Part shown: one piece after another, positions 1 through 9,407 of the stretch
Layout of the letters: every line of letters starts with the position of its first letter
How positions within the stretch are numbered: the first letter of the stretch is position 1
DNA from: JAXLYE01 sp046351595
GTDB lineage: Bacteria; Myxococcota_A; Polyangia; Palsa-1104; JAEUJZ01
Direction: 5' to 3'
Length of the DNA stretch: 25,658 nucleotides
Assembly: GCA_046351595.1 (NCBI GenBank)
Contig: JAXLYE010000021.1
Coordinates: 1 to 25,658, forward strand
Translations under genes and position numbers: made by a program
The notes under the pieces: model-generated
What the model saw: only the letters and a program-made list of their open reading frames with translations
Told to the model about the DNA's origin: nothing
Databases searched by the model: none

Positions 1-709
1 GCAGATCACGGTGGAGCAGCGCGAGTCCGCGGTGTCGATCGCCGTCTCCGACAACGGCCAGGGGCTGTCGCCGCAGTTCCTGCCCTACGTCTTCGATCGC
101 TTCCGCCAGGCGGATCCGGGCAGCACGCGGCTGCACGGAGGGCTCGGTCTGGGGCTGTCGATCGTCAAGCACCTGGTCGAGCTCCACGGCGGCACGGTGA
201 AGGCGGAGAGCGAGGGCCTGGGCCGCGGCGCGCGGTTCACGGTCCTTCTGCCGACGGCGCTGAGCCAGAAGTCGCCGGACGCCGCGCCGGCGCCGTCGAT
301 CGAGTGCCCGCCCGAGGTGGTGGGCCTGCGCATCCTCATCATCGAGGACGAGAAGGACACGCGCGAGCTGCTGCGCGAGATCCTCGTCGGGTTCGGCGTG
401 CTCGTCGAGGCGGTGGCCTCGGTGCCCGAGGCCACGCGCGCGTTCCGGGCGGCGCGCCCCGACCTGGTCATCTCGGACATCGGGATGCCGCACGCAGACG
501 GGTTCTCGTTCATCCGCTGGGTGCGGGCGCTGCCGGAAGAGGAGGGCGGCCGCGTGCCGTCGATCGCGCTCACCGCGTTTGCGCGCAGTGAAGATCGGAC
601 GGCCGCGCTGCGCGCCGGCTTCCGCGCCCACATCCCGAAGCCGCTCGACCTCTCCGAGCTGCTCGCCGTCATCGTATCGCTGCTGCCGGAGGCGCGCGCG
701 CAGCGGTGA
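1..709 (+). CDS. Hybrid histidine kinase, 3' part (continues from 25658 across the circle junction)
   Basis: This is the C-terminal part of a sensor kinase whose 5' part lies at 24256-25658. Codons run in frame from base 2, and base 1 completes the Val codon begun at 25657. Numbered on the joined 703-residue protein, it holds the ATP-binding G1 box (DNGQG, D485), the F box (VFDRFRQ), the G2 box (GLGLGLS), then a receiver domain at about 577-695. The receiver has the acidic pair in IIEDE, phospho-acceptor Asp627 (ISDIGMP) and Lys681 (PKP). It should autophosphorylate and pass the phosphate to its own receiver. There is no output domain, so a partner must read the signal. The stop is TGA at 707-709. 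Read alone, it would look like a truncated gene starting at a GTG (position 11), but that codon lies inside the ATPase fold and is not a real start. Confidence 0.93.
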   Translation, partial: QITVEQRESAVSIAVSDNGQGLSPQFLPYVFDRFRQADPGSTRLHGGLGLGLSIVKHLVELHGGTVKAESEGLGRGARFTVLLPTALSQKSPDAAPAPSIECPPEVVGLRILIIEDEKDTRELLREILVGFGVLVEAVASVPEATRAFRAARPDLVISDIGMPHADGFSFIRWVRALPEEEGGRVPSIALTAFARSEDRTAALRAGFRAHIPKPLDLSELLAVIVSLLPEARAQR

Positions 710-1251
710 GCCCCGCCGACCCCGGGCGCGCGCTCGCCGCGGCTCCCGGAGTCACCGCGGCGTTAAGGTCCGCCGTTAAGGTCGGGCGTACTGTCGCGCC
801 GCGGGTCGACGCCGCGCGCGCAGCCCTCCTGGCGGTTCCGGTGCCTGGCTTCGGGTAGGTCCGGGGCGCACTGCCTTCATTCCGTTAGAGGATCCTTTCG
901 GAAGCGGCGCGCGCGGCGAGAGGGATCCGCTTAATTGCGGCAGGGCAGGGCGGCGGCGGCGCGCAGAAGATTCAGAGAGGCCGGTGCGGATCTGCGGACC
1001 GAGGACCGGCTCGCGCCAGGCTCCGGAGGCGTGGGCTGGGTGGCTGTTTCGCGCCGTCGCGTTCCGCGCGCTGGGCGCATCCGGTCCGCGCCCGGTTCAA
1101 TCCTTCCGCGCGCGCTCGCTGGGCGCCCGATCGGACGGGGGCGCGCCTTGCGGGTCGGGTCGGCTGCGACTTTCTGCGCGGCTCCGTACGAAAGGGATGA
1201 GCGCGGATCCTGCCGCCTCCGATCTCCAGCCTGCGAAAGGAATGGCACCGC
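710..1251. other. Intergenic region, no convincing gene
   Basis: These 542 bases are GC-rich. Open frames occur on both strands, but they are Arg/Ala/Pro-rich composition shadows without domains. A short direct repeat (CGTTAAGGTC-like, twice near 761-785) and a less GC-rich patch near 880-945 could hold the promoter of the gene at 1252, but no clear -35/-10 pair is visible. A ribosome-binding sequence (GAAAGGAA) lies just upstream of the 1252 start. Confidence 0.5.
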
Positions 1252-1881
1252 ATGAGCGACTCAAAGACCCGGACCTCGACGAAGAAGCCGGCCAGCGCGG
1301 CCCGATCGCGCTCGAGCGCGAGCAAGCCGTCCGGCAAGAAGCCGGCTGCGACCAAGAAGGCGCCCGCCAAGCCGTCGGCGCCGCCGCCCGCGCCGTCTCC
1401 GGGACCGGCCCCGGCATCGGCCCCGGCTCCGTCGTCAGCTCCGGCACTTGGCGGCGACAAGACAGAGAGCGTGGACAAGCTGGTCGTGTCGGTATCGGGC
1501 ACCGATCAGTATGCGATCTTCGGCCCGCGCGGACCGATCCTGTGGGCTCGGGGGATCGAGCTCGGCGCGCAGGATCTGACGATGTGGCGGCGCCTGCTCG
1601 CGGAGCCGGCGGCGGCCCTCGGCCAGGTGTGGCGCTTCAAGCACCACGGCGTCGAGCGCGAGTACGAGCTCACCGGCTCGGCCGAGAACGAGGGGCACCT
1701 CATCGCAAGCGCGCGCAGCGCAGGTGACTCCGAGGACGAGGGCGCCGAGGGCGAGCTGCTGTTCGTCGGCGCCCGCTACGGCAGCCTGTTCCTCGTCTTC
1801 GCCGGCCCGCCCACCAGCTTCGCCGACGGAGACTTCGAGGACATCTGCAAGAAGATGAGGAGCTGGGGCGTGCTCGCGTAG
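1252..1881 (+). CDS. Hypothetical protein with Lys/Ala/Pro/Ser-rich N-terminal tail
   Basis: A 209-residue protein of no family I recognise. Residues 1 to about 65 are a disordered, strongly basic tail rich in Lys, Ala, Ser and then Pro, similar in composition to bacterial histone-H1-like or AlgP-like tails. Residues about 72-209 form a compact domain (starting near VDKLVVSVSG) with alternating hydrophobic strands, an acidic loop (DSEDEGAEGE) and a C-terminal helix. There is no signal peptide or membrane segment, so it is probably cytoplasmic. The ATG is supported by GAAAGGAA a few bases upstream. It lies 66 bp before the Ig-like/HhH gene on the same strand, so co-transcription is possible. 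The tail suggests nucleic-acid or polyanion binding, but this is inference from composition only. Confidence 0.8.
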   Translation: MSDSKTRTSTKKPASAARSRSSASKPSGKKPAATKKAPAKPSAPPPAPSPGPAPASAPAPSSAPALGGDKTESVDKLVVSVSGTDQYAIFGPRGPILWARGIELGAQDLTMWRRLLAEPAAALGQVWRFKHHGVEREYELTGSAENEGHLIASARSAGDSEDEGAEGELLFVGARYGSLFLVFAGPPTSFADGDFEDICKKMRSWGVLA

Positions 1882-1947
1882 CGCCCGCGGCTCTGTGCAG
1901 GAACACGGAACTTCACTTCTTCTGCTTATCAAAAGGGAGAACCACAG

Positions 1948-3471
1948 ATGGACGCCGCACAGTCTGGAATCAGCTTCACCGTCGAGCCCAAGAGCGTCGG
2001 ACCGGGAGGATCGGTCACGGTCTCGTGGGCGAATGCGCCGCAGACGACGAGCTACGCCTGGGTCGGTATGTACGCCAGCGCGGAGACCGCGGACACCGGC
2101 TATATCACCTACAAATACGTGACCGCGGGGAGCTCGGGCTCGGTCACCTTCACGATGCCGGAGAACGCGGCGACGACCTACGAGTTCCGCTTCTTCCCGA
2201 CGGGGGGCTACGACAAGCGGGCCAAGAGCGAGAGCGTCGCCGTCAACCCGCCGCCGCCGGTCAAGCTCACCGCCGAGCCGCGCAGCGTCGGGCCCGAGGG
2301 CGCGGTGACGGTGTCGTGGAAGGACGCGCTCAAGGCGAGCTCCGGCGGCTGGATCGGCCTGTACTCGAGCGCCTCGGCCGCGGACAACGGCTACGTCACC
2401 TTCAAGTACCTGGGCAGCGGCGGCGCGGTGGGCAGCGAGGGCTCGCTGACGTTCAACATGCCCGAGGAGCCGGGGACGAGCTACGAGTTCCGCATGTTCC
2501 CGTTCGGCGGCTACGACAAGAAGGCGACCAGCACCGCGGTCACCGTCGAGCCGCCGCCGCCGGTGAAGCTCACGGTCGAGCCGCAGGTCGTGCACGGCGG
2601 CGACAACGTCACCGTCAGCTGGAGCGCTGCGCGCAAGGCGACCACGAGCGGCTGGATCGGGCTTTACGCCAAGTCGGACGCCGCGGACAACGGCTACCTG
2701 ACCTACAAGAACATCACCGCGACCGAGGCGGGCTCGCTCACGTTCACGATGCCCAAGGACCTCGGTGCGACCTACGAGTTCCGCATCTTCCCGCGCGGCG
2801 GCTACGACAAGAAGGCGACGAGCGGCCACGTCGCGGTCAAGGCGGCGCCGACCGCCGAGATGCTCGAGGCGAGCCACGAGATCGAGGCGCTCAAGAAGAA
2901 GGTCGCGGGGCTCGAGGAAGAGCTCGCGGAGAAGAACCGGCGGCTGCACGATCTCGCCGAGCAGGTGCAGAAGTGCCACGACTGCGAGGTGAAGCTCGCC
3001 GAGCAGAGCCACGCGTTCGAGGCGATGGAGCAGGAGCTCAAGAAGAACCACGGCGCCGAGGAGCAGCTCGCCAAGCAGCAGCAGCGGATCGCCGAGCTCG
3101 AGCAGGAGGCCAAGAAGTGCGGCGACTGCGAGGCGAAGCTCGAGGAGCTGCACAAGACGATCGCGGTGCTGGAGCACAAGCTGGATGAGGTGCAGCCCAA
3201 GGCGAAGAAGGCGAAGCCGGACGATCTGAAGGTCGTCGAGGGCATCGGACCGAAGATCGCCGAGCTGCTCGGTGGCGCGGGCATCACGACGTTCAAGGAG
3301 CTGGCCGAGGCCGACGTGGCGCGCATCAAGCAGGTGCTGAGCGCCGGCGGGCCGCGCTTCTCCGTCGCTGATCCGTCGAGCTGGCCGGCCCAGGCGAAGC
3401 TCGCGGGCGCCGGTCAGTGGGACGAGCTGCACGCGCTGCAGGCCAAGCTCAAGGCCGGGCGAGGCGACTGA
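1948..3471 (+). CDS. Triple Ig-like repeat / coiled-coil / helix-hairpin-helix protein
   Basis: A 507-residue protein with an unusual domain order. Residues about 8-100, 105-200 and 206-298 are three tandem Ig-like beta domains. Each has VTVSW near its start, a W(V/I)G(M/L)Y core, a YEFR(F/M/I)FP strand and a GGYDK(R/K) end. Residues about 305-420 form a charged coiled coil carrying two CxxC pairs (C343/C346 and C391/C394), which could bind metal or form disulfides. Residues about 425-505 match the small HhH domain (VVEGIGPKIAELL, then a GPRFSVADPSSWPAQA segment) found at the end of many bacterial proteins. There is no signal peptide or membrane segment. The ATG at 1948 follows an AGGGAG ribosome-binding site. 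The 3' end overlaps the convergent kinase gene by 23 bp. Domain identities are fairly secure, but the role is unknown; a scaffold that binds nucleic acid through HhH is one possibility. Confidence 0.88.
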   Translation: MDAAQSGISFTVEPKSVGPGGSVTVSWANAPQTTSYAWVGMYASAETADTGYITYKYVTAGSSGSVTFTMPENAATTYEFRFFPTGGYDKRAKSESVAVNPPPPVKLTAEPRSVGPEGAVTVSWKDALKASSGGWIGLYSSASAADNGYVTFKYLGSGGAVGSEGSLTFNMPEEPGTSYEFRMFPFGGYDKKATSTAVTVEPPPPVKLTVEPQVVHGGDNVTVSWSAARKATTSGWIGLYAKSDAADNGYLTYKNITATEAGSLTFTMPKDLGATYEFRIFPRGGYDKKATSGHVAVKAAPTAEMLEASHEIEALKKKVAGLEEELAEKNRRLHDLAEQVQKCHDCEVKLAEQSHAFEAMEQELKKNHGAEEQLAKQQQRIAELEQEAKKCGDCEAKLEELHKTIAVLEHKLDEVQPKAKKAKPDDLKVVEGIGPKIAELLGGAGITTFKELAEADVARIKQVLSAGGPRFSVADPSSWPAQAKLAGAGQWDELHALQAKLKAGRGD

Positions 3472-6400
3472 GCTGGCGGCGGATGCGCTCGACGTCCCAG
3501 ATCGCGCCGAGCTGCTCGTACAGGGCGAGCGCGGCGCAGAGGTGCGCCGCCGCGTCGCCGTCCGGCTTCGTCGCTCCGCCGGTGCGAAGCAGGAGCTGCG
3601 CCAGGTGGTAGTGCGCCTGCGCCTGCTCGAAGCACATGCCTTCCTGGCGGGCGGCGTGCAGGCTTCGCTCCAGCATCCGGCGCGCGCTGCGCAGCGCACC
3701 ACGGCGCAGCGCGTACACGCCCTGGTACAGCGCGCTGGCCGGGCGCATCCTCGAGAACTGCAGCGCCCCGAAGCGCAGCACCCGCAGCCCGTGCTCGATT
3801 AGCGCGCGCGCGCCGGCCGGCAGCGCGCGCGTGCCAGCCGGCCCGTCCTCATCCAGACAGACCTCCAGGCAGCAGATGAGCGCGAAGCGGAGCTGCAACA
3901 GCGGCCAGCGCGCGCGCGCCACCGCGTGCAGCGCGCGCTCCGCCCGCTCGTGCGCGCAGCGACGATCGCCGCGGCGCAGCGCGCCCATCGCCGCCAGCCC
4001 GTACAGCACCGCATCGGCCACGGCTCCGATCTCGCTGGCGTCCGTCTGCGTGCGCGCGAACAGGTCCTCCAGCTCGGTGTGGCGGCCGAAGCGCAAGAGC
4101 GCGCCGAGCTGACCGAGCCGCGCGATGGCGATGTAGCGCGGGTTCTTCGCGCGCCGCGCCAGCTCCTCGAGCTCGCCGCTGATCCGCAGCACGCGCGTGA
4201 AGTCGTCGAGCTCGCACATCACGAACTGCGCCTGCAGCAGGCTATACATGAGCGCGAAGTCGTCGCGCTGCGCCCGCGAGCGATCCACCGCCCGCGCCGC
4301 CCGCTCGAGAGCGACATCGAGGTCGCCCTTGTGCAGCGCCACCATCGTCTGCGTGCGCAGCGAGTCGATCTCACCGATGGTCCCGGCGGCCGACGGCGTC
4401 CGCTCCATGTAGCGCATGCCCACGCCGCCGAGCCGGGTGAACGAGAGCAGGAACCCGAGCGCGGCGCGGAAGTAGGCGCGCTGCGGCAGCGCGTCCAGCG
4501 CCTCGGCAAGCTCGAACCCGCGCAGCGCGCACAAGAGCGTCAGCCCCGGCTGGCAGCGCCAGACGTAGATCTCCTCGACGGTGAGTGCCAGCAGGAGCTC
4601 GCGATCGAGGGCCTCGGCGAGCTCCTGCTGCGGCGTGGCCGGCGCCTGCTGCGGACCGCGCCGCAGCCGCTGCACCTGCCGCGCACCCTGCCGCGCGCCC
4701 TGCCGCACGAGGGCCGCGCCGAGCTCGGCGATCCCCGTCGGCAGCGGCCAGCCGACGAGCGCGCACACCCGCCGCAGCGCCTGGTCGGTGCTCCCGAGCT
4801 CACCGAGCCCGTAGCGCGCCTGCGCCAGGCAGCGCCACACCCGCACCTGCATGAGGCGCGGCACCGCCACCACCTCGTGCAGCGCCACGGCCTGCTCCAG
4901 CGCCAGCACCGCCTCGGCCGGGGCGCCGCGCAGGAGCGCCGTCTCACCGGCCTGCGCGTAGCAGTCGGCGGCGCGATCGAGGCGCTGCGCCTGGTGGTAG
5001 TGACGCGCGAGCTGCGCCGCAGGCGGCTCCCGGCCCCGATACGCTTCTTCGATCGCGGCCGCGATCCGCGCGTGCAGCGCGCGCTGCTCCGAAGGGTCGA
5101 GCTCCGAGAGCAGGCGCTCGCGCAGCTTGTCGTGGCTGAAGCGCCAGCGCTGCTCGTTCACCTCGAGCACGCCCGCCTCCGCGCTCTGCTGGATGAGCCC
5201 CTCGGACTCGCGGCACAGCGTCGCCAGCACGTCGAGCTCCAGGTGGCGCCCCATCACCGCCGCGAGCTGCAGGAGCTCGCGCGCGGCCGGCGACAGCCGC
5301 TGCAGGCGCCGCCCGAGCACCTGCTCGACACCGCCGGCGAACAGCCGGGGCGGCAGGCTGCGCCGCCCGATCTCGTCGAGCGAGCCGGCCTCCTCGGCCA
5401 GGGCGCGGATCACTTCGACGATGAAGTACGTGTTCCCTTCCGTCTCCGCCTCGATGCGGTCGAGCAGCTCCGGCGCGCGGCCGGACGGGCCCAGCATCGA
5501 CTCGCAGAGCACCGCCAGCTCGTGCCGCAGGAGCCGGCGCAGCGGCATCAGGCGGCCCGCGGGCAGCGCGGCGGGGAGCTGCGGCGCCTCGTCGTTGCGG
5601 TAGGTGGCGACGATGAGCAGCGGGCGGTCGGCCAGCGCGGTGCTGACCTCGACGAGCAGGGCCAGGCTCTCGGCGTCGACCCAGTGCAGATCCTCGAGCA
5701 GCACGAGCACCGGACGCGGCACGCGCAGCAGCAGATCCTGCAGGCTGCGCAGCCGCTGCAGGCGCCGCGCCTGCGGATCGAGCTCGGGCGGCAGCGGCGT
5801 CACCGGCTGCTCGATGAGCGCCGCGAGATCGGGCAGCAGCGCCTCGAGCAGGCCCGCCTCGTGCGCGCGCAGCTCGATGTGCAGCACCAGCTCGCGCAGC
5901 ACCTCGCGCCACAGCTGGTAGCTGGTCCCGCCGTCGGAGATGGCCTGCCCGCGCAGCACCAGGACGCCGGCCAAGAGCGCCTGGCTGCGCAGCTCCTCGA
6001 GCAGCCGCGACTTGCCGACGCCGCTCTCGCCGCCGAGCAGCCACAGGGCGCCGCGCCCGGCCTGCGCATCGAGCAGCGCCCGCGCCAGCACATCGAGCTC
6101 GGCCTGCCGCCCGACGAAGCGCGCCGCGACCAGCAGGCTCTCGCGCACCGTCTGCGGCTCCTCGGGCGGCGCGAGGCCGGCGGCGGCGCACAGCTCGCGC
6201 AGCAGGCTGCCGACGTCGGGCTGCCGCTCCTTCGGATCCTTGCTCAGCGCGCGACCGATGACGGCGCCGAGCGCCGGCGGCAGCACCGTCAGATCGAGCG
6301 TCTCGCGCAGGATCTGGAACAGCAGCCGCGTGGTCTTCGCCTCCTTCGCGAACGGGCGGCCGGTCAGCACCTCGTAGGCGACCATGCCCGCCGCGTACAG

Positions 6401-6574
6401 ATCCGAGGCCACGCTCGGCGGCTGCCCGCGTAGGAGCTCGGGCGCCATATAGGCCAGCGTGCCCGCGAGCTCCGCGAGCCGCATCCCGTCCGGCCCGGAC
6501 GACAGCCCGAAGTCCAGCACCTTGAGCACAGAGCCGCCGTCGGGCGTCGGCGCGACCAGGAGGTTGCTCGGCTT
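3449..6574 (-). pseudogene. Ser/Thr kinase-AAA ATPase-TPR protein, 3' part of an interrupted gene
   Basis: This is the downstream part (about 1,041 residues) of a kinase whose 5' part is at 22226-22870. It opens exactly at the catalytic-loop KPSN (Lys codon 6572-6574), followed by the DFG motif and the APE segment of the kinase C-lobe. Then comes an AAA ATPase with Walker A GGESGVGKS and Walker B VLVLLED, followed by a long helical TPR-like region rich in Ala/Leu/Arg. This is the PknK-like kinase/ATPase layout common in myxobacteria. The only in-frame start is a GTG at 6529, inside the kinase core just before DFG, and an in-frame stop lies at 6635-6637, so any product from here would lack the N-lobe and HRD. 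The ATPase/TPR half is intact and could still be made if a promoter were supplied. Joined to the 5' part it would give about 1,253 residues. It ends overlapping the convergent 1948 gene. Confidence 0.85.
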
Positions 6575-6575
6575 G
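6567..6575. repeat. 9-bp direct repeat, left end of insert A
   Basis: CTCGGCTTG here is repeated in the same orientation at 16265-16273. In both places at least the first eight bases are kinase coding sequence (the Lys-Pro-Ser codons of HRDLKPSN on the minus strand). The bases to the left here continue the kinase gene and those to the right do not. At 16265 it is the opposite. This is the pattern of a target-site duplication around 6576-16264; the ninth base could match by chance. Confidence 0.7.
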
Positions 6576-6770
6576 CGGTCGAGCAGGTCCCTTCCCGTCG
6601 CTGAGCAGGCTCGCCTCGGCGTCCGCGGATCGGTTCAGGATCGATTGGCGCGCAGCCCCCGCTCAACGCAGTCCCTATCTTCGCGCCAGGTGGAGTCGTT
6701 ACAGGCCAGGCTTGACCCGGTCTTCATCGCAAGGCGTTCGCAGGCTTATGCGCGCCGCGCGGCGCGGGAT

Positions 6771-7337
6771 TCATCGGCGGGACTCCCGGTCCCTCTGCGA
6801 GGTCCCGATGGGGACGGGCTTGCCGGTGGACTTCCCGGTCAGCTTGTCGACAAAGCGCTTCAGCCGAGAAGGCGCGTGCGCGGCGGTCGGCTGCTGGACC
6901 GCGCCGCGGGTCGGCTTCTTGGTCCGCGCGGGGCTTGCCGCGACCCGCGTCACGCGCGCCTGTTCATCGGCGCTCGCGCTGAGGGCGAGCGGCTGGTCGC
7001 GGTATCCGGGGAGCCGCAGCATGAGGTCCAGCTTTCCCGGCTGCGCCTCTCCCTGCTGCTGCCAGGGCGTCCGACCGAGCACCTGGCCATCCGCGGTGCG
7101 GATCACCTGGGCACCGGGGGGCTCGCTCTCGATCCGCGTCGTGATCCACCTGGGCGCGGCGGGCGGCGCCTGGAGCGTCGGCGCGGCGGGTGCGTGCGCG
7201 GCCGGCTGGCGCTTGAAGCGGGCCAGCCCGCCGACGACGCTCAAGGCTCCGAGCGCGCCGACGAGCAGCACGCCGAGCCATCGCCTCGAGCGCGGGCGCT
7301 CCTTCTCGGCGGCGCCGTGACCCAGCGTCGAGGCCAT
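6771..7337 (-). CDS. PEGA-domain membrane-anchored protein, possible remnant of a larger kinase gene
   Basis: A 188-residue reading frame with a short basic N-terminus (about 1-19), one hydrophobic segment at about 20-40 (WLGVLLVGALGALSVVGGLA), a linker rich in Ala/Pro, and a PEGA-like beta domain at about 62-135 with the typical pattern ESEPPGAQV...DGQVLGRTPW...LRLPGY. The tail is basic, with KLTGKSTGKP. PEGA domains are surface-associated beta modules, often found at the C-terminus of myxobacterial Ser/Thr kinases after a single membrane helix. The order here is exactly that kind of tail without its kinase. There is no ribosome-binding site before the ATG at 7337, and the frame closes at a stop (7371-7373) just upstream. 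It may be a free-standing small protein or a 3' remnant. Confidence 0.6.
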   Translation of the reverse strand: MASTLGHGAAEKERPRSRRWLGVLLVGALGALSVVGGLARFKRQPAAHAPAAPTLQAPPAAPRWITTRIESEPPGAQVIRTADGQVLGRTPWQQQGEAQPGKLDLMLRLPGYRDQPLALSASADEQARVTRVAASPARTKKPTRGAVQQPTAAHAPSRLKRFVDKLTGKSTGKPVPIGTSQRDRESRR

Positions 7338-7602
7338 GCCCAGCGCCGCCTGGCGCTTGCGCGGGGTGACTCATCCTGTTTCTGGCCGATTACCGTTTAG
7401 GAACTATGGCGCCAGCGCACACTGAGCGCGCGGCGCTGAGCGCTTTTCGCCCAACCAACGGCAGCGGCTCCGACGCTCGAGCCTCTGGGAACGAGCCGCC
7501 GGCCTCGTACGGACTCTGTTGCGTTCGTGCCGCGCGCGGCGTCGCGCCGACAGACCCAGCCCGGCACAGGAAATGCATTTTGGGCAGGCAAAGGAGCTGC
7601 AC

Positions 7603-8646
7603 ATGTTCCGCCTACAGAGCCGACCCGCCCCGCTTGGACGCCCCCTGGAAACCCCGTCCGCCCGCTCTGTGAACCCCGTACGGACGGAGGGCGTCATCCT
7701 GGTCGGAGTCGGCTTCGGTCCGCCTTCTCGACGGGCCCTGCGGCGCGCTGAGGAGCTTGCCCAGGGGCTCGGCTGCAAGCTCCGCCTCGTCCACGCCGCG
7801 GCCGAGAGCAGCGCAGAGCTGGCGGTCCCGGAGTTCGTGAAGCAGCAGCTCGAGGAGCTGCCGGACTTCGCGGAGCGGATGCAGACCACGGTGCAGGCCT
7901 GGGCCGCGTTCCTGGCGGGCGTCGTGGTCCCGACCGCGCAGATCTGCGCGGTGCGCGGCAACCCTCTCTCCGTCCTGCTGCAGGAAGCGGCGCGGCCCGA
8001 TGTGGTGATGGTGGTGCTCGGTCGCAGCGAGCGCGCGAGCGCGCGGCGGTACGCTTCCCTGGCGCACCAGCTGCTGCGGATCTGCCCGTGCCCCGTTCTG
8101 GTCATGGGGACCCGCGGCCACAGCCGGGTCGTCCTGGCCGCAACGGACTGCGCCGAGGAGCGGCTGCCCGTGCTCTGGGCGGCGTCGGCGCTGGTGCCGG
8201 CCCTGGGCGACAAGCTCGTCGCCGTGCACAACGTGGGCGGTGAGGCCGAGCAGCGCGCGGCGGCGCTGGGCCAGCCGCTGACGCCGCAGATCGCGAGCCG
8301 GCTCTGTACCGACATGCAGGAGTGGCTCGATGCCCGCAAGGACACGCACGAGCTCCTGCTGACGAATGAGGTCGACGACGCCGAGGGCGTGCTGGCGGCG
8401 GCGCGCTCGCGCCAGGCCGATCTGCTGGTCGTCGGAGCCCGCAGTGATCTCGCGGCAGGGAATCGCACCGCCGAGATCCTGCTGGATGAGTGCTCGGTGT
8501 CCGTGCTGTTCATTCCGCTCGGCCGGGGGCGAGAGGCGCCGTGCGGCCTGGGCGCCGAGGGCTCTGCGCCGCCTCCGCTCGCCGAACAGGCCATGGGTCC
8601 GACGCGGCGGGCGCGGTGCTCCAGCGACTCGATCGGTGCGGCCTGA
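7603..8646 (+). CDS. Tandem universal stress protein (two UspA domains)
   Basis: A 347-residue cytoplasmic protein with two UspA-like alpha/beta domains, roughly residues 28-165 (VILVGVGFGPPSRRALRRAEELAQ to CPCPVLVMG) and 170-320 (VVLAATDCAEE to SVSVLFIPLG). Each ends in the usual buried strand after a C(P/S)-V-L segment. The G-x2-G-x9-G(S/T) ATP-binding pattern is degenerate in both halves (LGRSERAS and VGARSDLAAGN), so nucleotide binding is doubtful. The ATG at 7603 is chosen because AAGGAG sits seven bases upstream. Longer in-frame starts (7573, 7519) lack this. The C-terminal 30 or so residues are low-complexity and may be readthrough into a breakpoint, because a truncated gene begins about 50 bp after the stop. 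Such proteins typically bind adenylates or partner proteins under stress, but the specific role is not visible. Confidence 0.85.
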   Translation: MFRLQSRPAPLGRPLETPSARSVNPVRTEGVILVGVGFGPPSRRALRRAEELAQGLGCKLRLVHAAAESSAELAVPEFVKQQLEELPDFAERMQTTVQAWAAFLAGVVVPTAQICAVRGNPLSVLLQEAARPDVVMVVLGRSERASARRYASLAHQLLRICPCPVLVMGTRGHSRVVLAATDCAEERLPVLWAASALVPALGDKLVAVHNVGGEAEQRAAALGQPLTPQIASRLCTDMQEWLDARKDTHELLLTNEVDDAEGVLAAARSRQADLLVVGARSDLAAGNRTAEILLDECSVSVLFIPLGRGREAPCGLGAEGSAPPPLAEQAMGPTRRARCSSDSIGAA

Positions 8647-8696
8647 AGCCAAGCCGCACGAGCGCATGCAGCGCCTCACCGCTCTCGAACCCGGCG

Positions 8697-9332
8697 ATCC
8701 CAAGGTCGCTCCGGATCGTTTTGGATGGCTCGTGGGGCATCGACGCGGCCGAGGGCTTCGCCGCGCTGGCCTGGCTCGGCTCGGCGGCGGAGTGGTCGAT
8801 CACCTCGCACCTGGCCTCGTTCGAGCGCGGCGTGCTGAGCGTGGGCGACTCTGCGTGGCTCATCGCGGCGAACGCAGGAGCGCTGGGTCTGGCATTCATG
8901 GGCCTGCGCTTCGACGGGTCGCTGCGGCGGCGCGCGCTCGCGGTCGGCGGCGTGCTGCTGACTACAATCGTTGCGATGCGGCTCGGTGGGCAGGTGCCGC
9001 GCTCGTTCGACCTCACGGAGCTGCGCCGCGCCTCGCTGCCGCCCGCTGCGGCACACGCACTGGCGATGCTGCCGCTGCCCCTGTCGATCACGGTGAAGCT
9101 CGATCGCGACGACGCGCGCTTTGGCCAGCTCGAGCTGGATGTGCTCTCCAAGCTGCGGATTGCGCGGCCGGACGTGCGCGTGCGCTTCCCGCTCGACGAG
9201 CGCGCGACCGCTACCGAAGCGGCCCGCGAGGAAGACTACGTGCTCCTCGGCAGCCTGGAAGCGCGGCTCAGACTGCACCTCCACCGCTTGAACGCGAGCG
9301 CCGCGCATCGCAGCTTGACCCCGCGCGGTTGA
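8697..9332 (+). pseudogene. Fragment of ABC-2 permease/GldG-type gene, truncated at both ends
   Basis: An in-frame stretch of about 210 residues matching the middle of an ABC-2 permease fused to a GldG-like protein. It starts with the last part of an ABC-2 permease (a WGIDAAEGFAAL-like segment, then FERGVLSVGDSAWLIAANA and a membrane helix). It then passes through a second hydrophobic helix (LAVGGVLLTTIVAM) into the start of a GldG-type extracytoplasmic domain (ITVKLDRDDARFGQLELDVL). The N-terminal membrane helices and most of the GldG domain are missing: the frame ends at TGA 9330-9332 after an unrelated tail. No start codon with a ribosome-binding site is present near 8690. It is best read as a remnant left between two joined segments. 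Which family member it came from is uncertain. Confidence 0.6.
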
Positions 9333-9358
9333 CCTGACACTTTCATGCAGAATATATA
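9329..9358 (+). promoter_or_regulatory. Candidate promoter for the ABC exporter operon
   Basis: TTGACC (9329-9334) is followed 18 bases later by TATATA (9353-9358); TATAAC at 9355-9360 is an alternative -10. The stretch is the most AT-rich in the neighbourhood and sits about 50-80 bp before the ATPase start. Downstream, TATAA and TTATA half-sites (9355-9359, 9372-9376) flank a 12-base spacer and could be part of an operator for the TetR regulator encoded at the end of the operon. This is weak evidence. Confidence 0.5.
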
Positions 9359-9407
9359 ACCAACCGATCACTTATAAATCGACGCCATCTGACCAGGAGG
9401 CATCTCC

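Noticed and set aside
1..709. Independent short CDS starting at the GTG at position 11
   Set aside because: The codon lies inside a HATPase domain, and the frame is continuous with the gene ending at 25658.
1435..3702. Long minus-strand frame opposite the Ig-like/HhH gene
   Set aside because: It has low-complexity Leu/Arg/Ala composition and no domain, while the opposite strand encodes clear repeats and an HhH domain.
3926..6433. Long plus-strand frame opposite the kinase/AAA gene
   Set aside because: A shadow frame; the minus strand has DFG, APE and both Walker motifs.
6364..6529. GTG at 6529 as the true start of a free-standing ATPase gene
   Set aside because: It falls just before the kinase DFG motif, in the middle of a conserved fold whose missing half is found at 22226-22870.
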